Shown here piece after piece: positions 46,233 through 52,941 of a DNA stretch of 64,000 bases; the stretch's first letter is position 1; each line of letters starts with the position of its first letter. Origin of the DNA: Halomonas sp. HL-48 (GTDB taxonomy: Bacteria; Pseudomonadota; Gammaproteobacteria; Pseudomonadales; Halomonadaceae); NCBI RefSeq assembly GCF_001314875.1, contig NZ_LJZS01000003.1, positions 62,001-126,000 on the forward strand, written 5' to 3'. A model generated the notes under the pieces. It saw nothing but the letters and a program-made list of their open reading frames with translations. It had not been told where the DNA came from and did no database searches. A program made the position numbers and the translations under genes.

Positions 46233-46907
46233 ATGTTCGTTGTGCTGATTATCGCTGCCCTGGCGATCTTTGTATTACCCAACCTCTGGGCAAAATGGGT
46301 CCTTAAACGCCATACCCGTGGACGCGACGACTATCCCGGCACCGGTGCCGAACTTGCTGATCACCTGCTGCGCCGACTGGGCATAGAGGGAGCGAGCGTT
46401 GAGCGCACGGAGTTCGGTGACCATTATGACCCTGAAACGCGCTGCGTGCGTCTTTCTCCAGATAACTACGACGGGCGCTCGTTGACGGCCGTCACGGTGG
46501 CTGCCCACGAAGTAGGTCACGCGCTTCAGCACTTTGAAGGCTACGCGCCGCTACTGGCGCGCAGCCGATTGGTGAAGGTCGCGCAAAAAGCCGAAAAGCT
46601 GGGCGCGATATTGATGATGGCGGCGCCGTTCCTGTTTCTACTGACCCGGCTGCCGGGCGGGCTGGCGCTGGTGGTCGTCATGGCCGTGATCAGCTTTGGT
46701 ACCGCCGCCATGGTGCATCTGGTCACCTTGCCTGTCGAGTTTGATGCCAGCTTTAACCGCGCACTGCCGCTACTTAAAGAGTATGTACCACCTGGCGATA
46801 TGCACGGCGCCCGCCACGTACTGACCGCCTGCGCGTTCACCTATGTCGCCGCCTCGCTGGCCAGCGTCATGAACCTGGGACGCTGGCTGGTGATTTTGCG
46901 AAGGTAA
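46233..46907 (+). CDS. YugP-type membrane zinc metallopeptidase
   Basis: 224 residues. N-terminal membrane segment 1-20, zinc motif HEVGH at 92-96 within 'TVAAHEVGHALQ', two further membrane segments, and the family motif 'PVEFDASFNRAL' that supplies the third ligand region. Neutral zinc metallopeptidase family of unknown substrate. It lies directly before the left end of the cmoB-associated island. Confidence 0.85.
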   Translation: MFVVLIIAALAIFVLPNLWAKWVLKRHTRGRDDYPGTGAELADHLLRRLGIEGASVERTEFGDHYDPETRCVRLSPDNYDGRSLTAVTVAAHEVGHALQHFEGYAPLLARSRLVKVAQKAEKLGAILMMAAPFLFLLTRLPGGLALVVVMAVISFGTAAMVHLVTLPVEFDASFNRALPLLKEYVPPGDMHGARHVLTACAFTYVAASLASVMNLGRWLVILRR

Positions 46908-46916
46908 GTTGGGTTA

Positions 46917-46950
46917 TCACGGCTTATTCGCCAGAATCACTGCTCGGTGA
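46917..46950. repeat. Left copy of the cmoB 3' end (possible attL)
   Basis: Matches 49646-49678 inside the cmoB end: the shared core TTATTCGCCA, then ATCAC, GC, CGG with single changes, about 25 of 32 bases. Read on the minus strand it encodes RAVILANKP-stop, the same C-terminus as CmoB (RAVILANKSD). A displaced gene end of this type is the mark left by site-specific integration. Confidence 0.55.
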
Positions 46951-47324
46951 GGGCGACCGGCCTTGATGCGCTTGAGGGCGCGCTGTTCGACCTGCTAGTG
47001 GAAGGCGTACTTGTCTTGATTGAGCGGATTGAAATCGGCCTGGCTGAGCAGCCCCTGCAAGTGCGACCAATGGGGTGAGGTTTTATTAGCGCTCGGAAGT
47101 GTGGAGTAGGCCACGTCACTGTATTCGATGGGGTCTAAGTTGATCAACGGATGTTATGCGGAGTTGTCGAACGTGATGATGTCGCCCCGCGTCGAGCCGA
47201 CGAGCACGTTATAACCGTCGTGGCTGGCGTCGAGCATATCAGGGCCTATCTCGCCGAACTCTAGCATGTCAAGGAAGGCCGCGACGATATGACCGCCGGC
47301 ATTCTGCAGGGCAATACGGAGCAT
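46938..47324 (-). pseudogene. Phage endolysin pseudogene (lambda R / GH104-like)
   Basis: Reading from ATG 47324 on the minus strand gives AAFLDMLEFGE, HDGYNVLVGS, and after an in-frame TAA 'LLSQADFNPLNQDKYAFH', then TAG and 'QVEQRALKRIKAGR'. These align in order with lambda R lytic transglycosylase (AFLDMLAWSEG, HGYDVIVGG, LKDFSPKSQD, QQIKERGALP). Two stop codons and a scrambled middle make it non-functional. It shows that the island is of prophage origin. The last codons run into the cmoB-like left repeat. Confidence 0.8.
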
Positions 47325-47358
47325 AAGACCTCCGACGGCTCACGGCGTGGGTTGAAAT

Positions 47359-47386
47359 GAAAAAGCCCCACCAAGTTGCAGGGCTT
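47359..47386 (-). terminator. Possible terminator on the minus strand
   Basis: On the minus strand AAGCCC and GGGCTT pair around a 14-15-base loop and are followed by TTTTT. It would end transcription of the broken YfbU-like gene upstream. Confidence 0.5.
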
Positions 47387-47406
47387 ACAGATCGAGAATT
47401 AGTTGA

Positions 47407-47731
47407 TCATCTATAAGGGACAGACAGAATATCTGCTATCTCATCCGCAATGAGGTTTCCATCGAAGTGTTTCTTATACCAGGGGACCATCTTTTCATGG
47501 CATCCCTCTTGTGCGAATGGGAATTGAAGTTTGCGTGCAACTTTCCCAAAAAATGACCGAAGCGTTCTAAATCCTTGACCAAGAATACGGCAGCCCCCAC
47601 TCAGAATTATGCTGTATTGCCTACTTGATGAAGGTGGGATCAATCTCATGGTTAATTCCCATAGCCTCTTGCTGCTCAGCCATCATCATGAAATGCAGTC
47701 ACTCGGCTGGCGTAAATTGAAAGCCCATCAT
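47407..47731 (-). pseudogene. Broken YfbU-like gene
   Basis: From ATG 47731 the minus strand reads MMGFQFTPAE, stop, LHFMMMAEQQEAMGINHEID, PTFIK, stop, AIQHNSEWGLPYSW; a different frame then gives WYKKHFDGNLIADEIADILSVPYR up to 47407. The pieces in order resemble the YfbU-like family, which has an 'EIDPDFV..AI...W.L.W' core. Two stops and a frameshift indicate decay. An intact 80-residue frame at 47407-47649 exists but only its last third looks like real protein. Confidence 0.4.
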
Positions 47732-47824
47732 TCATTCCCTGTTTTTGGGGTATGAATATCCGAGCTTAACAGTCAGCCATGCTCAACACTACTTGGTCTC
47801 GCCGCCAGAAAGATTAGTAAGGCG

Positions 47825-48610
47825 TTAACGGCGCCATTTTTCGAGGGTTAAGTTCCTAGCTCGGCAGACAGCCTTTCTCAGCTTTCGCCACCACCGTGTC
47901 AGAAGCCCCAGTTGTTCAGTGCTGGCCCGCTCCAGGATATAATTTTCCATGTCATTACAACGGGTGCGTATAGCGCGCTGAAGCTCTCTACCTGTCTCAT
48001 GCCAGTTCTTCACTGCATCAGGGGGAGCGCTCAAGCTAATATTAATTTTCTGGTAAAGGTCGCTGACCCACTTAGCACGTGAAGCCATGCGATCTGCTTC
48101 CGACTCCAACTCGCGAGCGTGGAGCCTGATTAGTGCGTGGATGCGATTGGCAACATGCTCGATCTGATCTGGTTCAAGCTCCTGAATGAAGGCTTTTGCA
48201 GTAAGGTGATCACCTGTGCGCAATTCATTAATAACCTGGCCAAGTTCATCTCGGTTTAGCCTTTGCATCTGCAACAACAGCGCTTGGCATTCTTCCAGTT
48301 TACTTCGATTTACAAGGCTCAGATTTGCTTTAAGCGTCCCTTTGTAGGCTACCCAGCCACCGACGCCTGCACCTATGGCTGCACCTAATAAAGTCGCTCC
48401 AGAGCCCACCCATACCTGCCATTCTGGGGACGATTGGGCAACAATCTGGACGGGCTGACTTATTAGATGCTCTGGTAGCAATGGCGGCACTTGTAGGACC
48501 TCAAATGGCAACGCTTCAGCGTAAAGCCCAGGCGTTGAAGTTGTATGCTGAGCCTTGCGGAATCGAACCACTAATCGCGTGTCGCTGATCGACAATACAG
48601 CGGGTAGCAA
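47825..48610 (-). CDS. Unknown single-pass membrane protein with cytosolic helices
   Basis: 261 residues. A ~65-residue N-terminal part, one Gly/Ala-rich membrane segment at about 66-90 ('SGATLLGAAIGAGVGGWVAY'), then a long helical, charged C-terminal domain ending in a basic tail. Family not recognised. It is the longest intact gene of the island and is transcribed toward the broken YfbU-like gene. It lies just upstream, on the opposite strand, of the CRISPR-like repeats. No function assigned. Confidence 0.55.
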   Translation of the reverse strand: MLPAVLSISDTRLVVRFRKAQHTTSTPGLYAEALPFEVLQVPPLLPEHLISQPVQIVAQSSPEWQVWVGSGATLLGAAIGAGVGGWVAYKGTLKANLSLVNRSKLEECQALLLQMQRLNRDELGQVINELRTGDHLTAKAFIQELEPDQIEHVANRIHALIRLHARELESEADRMASRAKWVSDLYQKINISLSAPPDAVKNWHETGRELQRAIRTRCNDMENYILERASTEQLGLLTRWWRKLRKAVCRARNLTLEKWRR

Positions 48611-48833
48611 GTGCTGTGTTAGCGCTCTGCTTAATCTCTGACCAGAGGAAGGCCATCAAAAATGCCCCAACCGGGAGGTTAAGGCGAAGAATCTAATAAT
48701 GGGGATAAGTTAGCCCATACTGTGACAGGTATCAACCGCCTAGGAAATGGTGCGGTTCAGCGCTTCAACCACCACCTTGACAGCATAGCTTGTGCTAAGG
48801 TAAGTGACGCGGCGTTATTTTTAATATGGTCAA

Positions 48834-49041
48834 TGATTATGTTGCGCAAACAGCTCAGTAATCCTGTGGCTTTTGATCATATAAGCGTGCTTGCTATTCT
48901 GCCGTATAAGCAGCTAAGAAATGCTTAATCAGATCGCGGCGAGCAAGGTTTGTTTGAACTGCCGCACAGGTAGCTCAGAAACTAGCGGCCTCTGATGGAG
49001 AAGAGTGATGAAAGTGACCTGCCGCACAGGCAGCTTAAAAA
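48834..49041 (+). CRISPR. Degenerate type I-F-like CRISPR mini-array (4 repeats, no cas genes)
   Basis: Four 28-bp repeats start at 48834, 48894, 48954 and 49014, an exact 60-bp period, i.e. 32-bp spacers as in type I-F arrays. The repeat core CTGCCGCACAGGCAG is perfect in the last copy, CTGCCGCACAGGTAG in the third, CTGCCGTATAAGCAG in the second; the second repeat ends GCAGCTAAGAAA, identical to the 3' end of the Pseudomonas I-F repeat. The first copy is more divergent, but its changes keep the hairpin paired. The last repeat begins GTGACCTGCC, a form common in I-F3 transposon arrays. No cas or Tn7-like gene lies in the window. Other possibilities: an RNA anti-CRISPR or another crRNA-like RNA. 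Confidence 0.7.
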
Positions 49042-49090
49042 CACTTGACCCAACCAACGACGTGATTTGCGAATTCGGTTGCTGTGCAGA

Positions 49091-49492
49091 TCAACCCTCT
49101 CTCATGCAACTCTCATAAATTGTCCTGCTCACCCTCTCAGCTTCGAAGTCTGCGTAAATGTATCTCGCTGTACTTGCCGCAAGCTCGTACCCAACGAAGG
49201 GAGCAAGCTCTGCAATAGCATCCTCACTTGATAGACCATACTCCCGTGACTCAGACATCGCGTAGGGGGCATGTGCTCTGTACTCACACGCATCCTGCTT
49301 AAGCTTTTCTGGGTCTCTCCTATTCTTCCATTGATCTGGTTCAAAAGGTTCGTCAGCAGGATCTAGCCATTCGCTTCCGGTTACAATATCATTTGACATC
49401 GCATTACTCGTGACTAAATATAATGTAAAACAAAACAACAATTTAACGGCAAAATTGAACGTATCGATTTTCACACCCAATATCCTTTTCAT
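49091..49492 (-). CDS. Small putative secreted protein
   Basis: 133 residues with a hydrophobic N-terminal segment (about 13-32) that looks like a signal peptide ending near SNAMS. The mature part is acidic, with two Cys (near 69 and 130) that could form a disulfide. Family not recognised. The gene is more AT-rich than its neighbours and lies in the cmoB island between the CRISPR-like array and the right repeat. Confidence 0.5.
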   Translation of the reverse strand: MKRILGVKIDTFNFAVKLLFCFTLYLVTSNAMSNDIVTGSEWLDPADEPFEPDQWKNRRDPEKLKQDACEYRAHAPYAMSESREYGLSSEDAIAELAPFVGYELAASTARYIYADFEAERVSRTIYESCMREG

Positions 49493-49645
49493 ATCTAAGC
49501 ATACTGATACACTACAACACTTATAGTTTCGCTGTTACCTCCCGGTTTAACGCTCGCTACCATTTTTAAGATTTTGCAATCTCTATGCCGCAAGCTCGGG
49601 AACCCTCATTTTTATTTGGAGCTGATTAGCAACAGGTACGTTTTA
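49493..49645. other. AT-rich junction at the right end of the island
   Basis: About 150 bp with no gene. It has low-GC composition and adjoins the cmoB stop, consistent with the edge of an inserted element. Confidence 0.4.
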
Positions 49646-50629
49646 ATCACTTTTATTCGCCAATATCACCGCCCGGCGCGGAGCAGGGTAGCCTTCGATG
49701 GTGCGGGTTCGATCGTCGGGATCAAGAAAATCCGCGAGCGACTGGTAGGTCATCCACTCGGTGGAGCGCTGCTCGTCGAGCGTGGTCACCGCCTCATCCA
49801 CGACGCGCACGTTGGTGAAGCCGCAGCGCGAAAGCCAGTGGCATAGCGCCTTGGAGGAGGGCAGGAAGTAAACGTTGGGCATGGCGGCGTAGCGTTCACC
49901 GGGCATAAACACCGTCTGCTCATCGCCTTCCACCACCAGAGTCTCCAACACCAGCTCGCCGCCGGGCGCCAAGGCGGCCTTTAGCTGTTGAAGGTGCTCC
50001 AGCGGCGCGGGGCGGTGGTAGAGCACGCCCATGGAAAAGACCGTATCGAAGAACGCCAGATTCTCCGGCACGTCTTCGATGCCCACCGGTAAAAACTGCG
50101 TTCTGCCGCCGTCCGCATCACCCACGAAATGGCGCACCGCCTGAAACTGCCAGTAAAAGCGCGGTGAAGGGTCAATGACCAGCACGAAAGCAGCGCCGGC
50201 CCCGGCCATCCGCCAGGCGTGGTAACCGCTACCGCCGCCGACATCGAGCACGTTGCGGTACTCGAGCGGCGCCAGGTGGGGGGCTACGCGCTGCCACTTC
50301 CAGTCGGAGCGCCACTCAGTGTCGATGTGGATGCCCCCCAGTTGAAAGGGGCCTTTCCGCCAGGGTGCAAGCTTTCTCAGCAGGTTGAAACACTGGCGCT
50401 GCTGGCTGTCGGTGAGCTCAATGTCGACCGTCACGGTGTCGCTGTTCAGGTCGACGCGTCGCTCGGCGGGGAGCGCGGGCAGTTTGGCCACGGCTTTTTC
50501 CCAGGCGGGCAAGTCGCCGTGGCGGTTGCGGTCGAGGCCGCGCGCCAGTTGTTCGGGCAGACGTGAAAGCCAGGTGTCCAGACCCTGGTCAATAAAGGCG
50601 TGGTATAGCTCGCGGTGGGGATGGGGCAT
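49643..50629 (-). CDS. cmoB: tRNA U34 carboxymethyltransferase CmoB
   Basis: 328 residues. The N-terminal 'LPEQLARGLDRNRHGDLPAW' and substrate part 'RKGPFQLGGIHIDTEWRSDW' are typical; the methyltransferase fold has 'NVLDVGGGSGYHAWRM' and 'FSMGVLYHRP'. It uses carboxy-SAM from CmoA to make cmo5U34. Its 3' end has a second, diverged copy at 46917-46950. It follows the PLD gene by 15 bp. Confidence 0.93.
   Translation of the reverse strand: MPHPHRELYHAFIDQGLDTWLSRLPEQLARGLDRNRHGDLPAWEKAVAKLPALPAERRVDLNSDTVTVDIELTDSQQRQCFNLLRKLAPWRKGPFQLGGIHIDTEWRSDWKWQRVAPHLAPLEYRNVLDVGGGSGYHAWRMAGAGAAFVLVIDPSPRFYWQFQAVRHFVGDADGGRTQFLPVGIEDVPENLAFFDTVFSMGVLYHRPAPLEHLQQLKAALAPGGELVLETLVVEGDEQTVFMPGERYAAMPNVYFLPSSKALCHWLSRCGFTNVRVVDEAVTTLDEQRSTEWMTYQSLADFLDPDDRTRTIEGYPAPRRAVILANKSD
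49646..49678. repeat. Right copy of the cmoB 3' end (possible attR)
   Basis: The last codons of cmoB, including TTATTCGCCA and ATCAC on the plus strand; partner of the repeat at 46917-46950. In a site-specific insertion the incoming element rebuilds the gene end on this side, so cmoB remains intact. Confidence 0.5.
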
Positions 50630-50644
50630 GGGTGTCTCGCTGTC

Positions 50645-52075
50645 TTAAAAAGTGCACCAGCCGCTGGCTTCCATCAGGCGATACTGCCAGTAGCGGGGAC
50701 GAGAGGCGTCCAGGTAAACCTCGGGGCCGGTGCTGTAGTGCTCGGTGTCGGTATTATGCCAGTGGCGTTCGAAGGCTGCGCGGGCCTCGTGGATAATCAC
50801 ATCGTCGCTGTCGGCGACCCACTCGAGATTGGCTTCGAAGTTGAGATCGTCGAGGCTGCGCCGGGTGTAGTTGGCCGAGCCCAGCAGCAGGTGGGCGGGG
50901 CGTTCGCCGGCGTGGCGCAGCAGCAGCTTGCTGTGAGCCTGTTCGCCGTGGGTGTCGCTCCAGCGCAGTTGGATGCCCGCGGCCAGCAGGTCGTTGGCCG
51001 CCTGCCGGTTGGGGATGCCGCTGCCGGAGACGCCAAAGGCGTGGTGGTTGGGGTCGAGTAATACGCGAACCTCTACGCCCCGCGCCACCGCCTTTGTCAA
51101 GGCGGCCATGATGCCGCGGTGGGAGAGGTAGAGTATCTCGATATCGATTCGTTCTTTGGCGCGAGCGTCATCAATGATCGCCAGCAGGGCTCTTTTGATG
51201 GCGCCTTCGCTAAGCAGCCGCAGCCGCGGCATATGGCGGCTGATGGAAGGGCTGGCGACCGGCGGCTGAACGTGGTCGAGAGTGACACCGCTGCGGGCAG
51301 CGATCTCGCATTCGGAGGCGAGCAGGTCGAGGGCGATATCGCCGGAGACCCGCAGTGCCAAGTCGCGGTAATCGCTGCTGCCGTCATCGGCGTTGGCTGA
51401 GCTGACGACGGCGGTCCAGCGATCACCTTCGTCCACTACCAGGGTCTTACGATGGTTGGCGTTGAGGTTAAGCATAGTCAGGTAGCTGCGAAGACCGACC
51501 TTGCCTGGACCGATAGGGTTAGGTAGCCAGCCGCCGCGGGGTGTCTGGCGCAGCCAGCGAAAGCTCAGTCGCCACAGCGCGGTCCAGCTCGGGTTAGGGT
51601 CACGCCCGATCGTCAGGTCGGTGGTGGCGACCCGGATGCCAGCCGCTTCAAGCGCTTGATGGTGGCTAAGCTCACGCCCGCCATAGAGCGTGTTGATCGG
51701 ATCGGTGATCACCACTATCTCGATATCTGGGCGCTGGCGTTTGCGGGTCAGTAGGGCGTCGCGCAGCGCCACTGAAATCTGGCGATGGCAGTCGTGGCGG
51801 TTATCGGCGGGGTCGTTGAACTGGAACATATCCAGTACCACCCGCTTCTCGGCCTGGCCGATCAGGCGGATCATTTCATCAAAAATATGTTGCCGACAGT
51901 GGCGTTGGCCGCTGGCATCGATAAAGGTCTCGTCGAGAAGCAGACGTGGCGCGACAGGCGATCGCCACTCGCCTTCGACGCCAAGGCCGGGCGGCAACGG
52001 CTTGCGCGAGTGCCACCAGGCGGTGATCAGATAGAGCGCAAGCGCCCCCGCGGTCAGCGCAACCCAGAGGTTCAT
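50645..52075 (-). CDS. Phospholipase-D superfamily protein (cardiolipin-synthase-like)
   Basis: 476 residues. N-terminal membrane anchor (about 3-20), then two HKD motifs: His208-x-Lys210 in 'NANHRKTLVVDEGDR' and His381-x-Lys383 in 'EQAHSKLLLRHAG', each with the expected downstream Asn/Ser region ('SSANADD', 'LGSANYTRRS'). It probably acts on phospholipids. It is translationally coupled to cmoA (ATGA overlap) and 15 bp before cmoB, so it is locked inside a tRNA-modification operon. That is an odd place for a lipid enzyme; a role in tRNA modification itself is unlikely. Confidence 0.8.
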   Translation of the reverse strand: MNLWVALTAGALALYLITAWWHSRKPLPPGLGVEGEWRSPVAPRLLLDETFIDASGQRHCRQHIFDEMIRLIGQAEKRVVLDMFQFNDPADNRHDCHRQISVALRDALLTRKRQRPDIEIVVITDPINTLYGGRELSHHQALEAAGIRVATTDLTIGRDPNPSWTALWRLSFRWLRQTPRGGWLPNPIGPGKVGLRSYLTMLNLNANHRKTLVVDEGDRWTAVVSSANADDGSSDYRDLALRVSGDIALDLLASECEIAARSGVTLDHVQPPVASPSISRHMPRLRLLSEGAIKRALLAIIDDARAKERIDIEILYLSHRGIMAALTKAVARGVEVRVLLDPNHHAFGVSGSGIPNRQAANDLLAAGIQLRWSDTHGEQAHSKLLLRHAGERPAHLLLGSANYTRRSLDDLNFEANLEWVADSDDVIIHEARAAFERHWHNTDTEHYSTGPEVYLDASRPRYWQYRLMEASGWCTF

Positions 52076-52812
52076 GGCTTGAAGGCAATCAGGGAGGCGA
52101 AATTCAGGTATTGGAACCAGGTCATCGAGCGCGGAAAGCCGGCTTGTTTCAGGCGTTCATGCAGGGCTTCGAGCGTGTCCGGCACCAGCACGTTTTCAAG
52201 GGCGGTGCGCTTCTGGCTGATTTCCAGTTCGCTGTAGCCATTGGCGCGCTTGAAGTCGTGGTAGCGTTCGACCCGCCAGGCGTTGTCCCGCTCGTCGGCG
52301 TCGACGGTTTTTTCCGATAGAATCAGCACGCCACCGGGCTCGAGCGCATCATAAAGCCGTTTCAACAGCGCATTGCGGTCGGCAGGGGGCAGAAACTGCA
52401 GCGTAAAGTTGAGAATGATCATCCCCGAAGGCGCATACTCAAGCGTACGGATGTCGGCTTCTTCCACCTGCATGGCATGCTCCGGGCACTCTTCGGCCAG
52501 GGTTTGCCGTGCCTGCTGTGCCATGGCGGGGGACAGGTCCACCCCGGTGTAGCAAAAGGCATCCGCAGGCAGTGCACCCGCCAGCGCCAGGCCCGAGGCG
52601 CCGAGCGAACAGCCCAGGTCGTAGACATGCGCGCCGTGACGCAGATGGCGCTGGGCGATCAGGCTCAGCATGCCGAGGATCTGCCCGTAGCCTGGCACCG
52701 AACGGCGGATCATGTCTGGAAAGCAGGCAACCACCTGTTCATCGAAGGAAAAACGCGCCACCTTATCCAGGGGTGTCGAAAAGATGGCGTCACGGTAAGA
52801 TGCATTACTCAT
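52072..52812 (-). CDS. cmoA: Carboxy-S-adenosyl-L-methionine synthase CmoA
   Basis: 246 residues from ATG 52812 (MSNASYRDAIF); the longer frame to 52941 overlaps the pgi leader. Features: 'FSFDEQVVACFPDMIRRSVPGYGQI', split around residue 30, motif I 'VYDLGCSLGAS', 'NFTLQFLPPADR'. It makes carboxy-SAM from SAM and prephenate for CmoB. First gene of the cmoA-PLD-cmoB operon, divergent from pgi. Confidence 0.93.
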   Translation of the reverse strand: MSNASYRDAIFSTPLDKVARFSFDEQVVACFPDMIRRSVPGYGQILGMLSLIAQRHLRHGAHVYDLGCSLGASGLALAGALPADAFCYTGVDLSPAMAQQARQTLAEECPEHAMQVEEADIRTLEYAPSGMIILNFTLQFLPPADRNALLKRLYDALEPGGVLILSEKTVDADERDNAWRVERYHDFKRANGYSELEISQKRTALENVLVPDTLEALHERLKQAGFPRSMTWFQYLNFASLIAFKP

Positions 52813-52941
52813 GGTCAAGCCAGGATTGTTGATGAGGTTGCGTAGTTTACGCGCCCTGCATGGGCGAGAACAGGCTTGACCCGCACAGAGCTGTCTAGAA
52901 AAGATGCCTGCCGCATGGAACGACGCCACAGGAGAGGGCAC

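Noticed and set aside
48774..48801. A fifth upstream CRISPR-like repeat
   Set aside because: Only part of the tail (GCTAAGG) fits and it is one base out of register; the hairpin is not kept.
49074..49101. A further downstream CRISPR-like repeat
   Set aside because: The sequence at the next 60-bp position does not match the repeat.
46917..49678. A complete CRISPR-associated Tn7-like transposon
   Set aside because: No tniQ, tnsABC, cas6, cas7 or cas8 gene is present between the flanking repeats.
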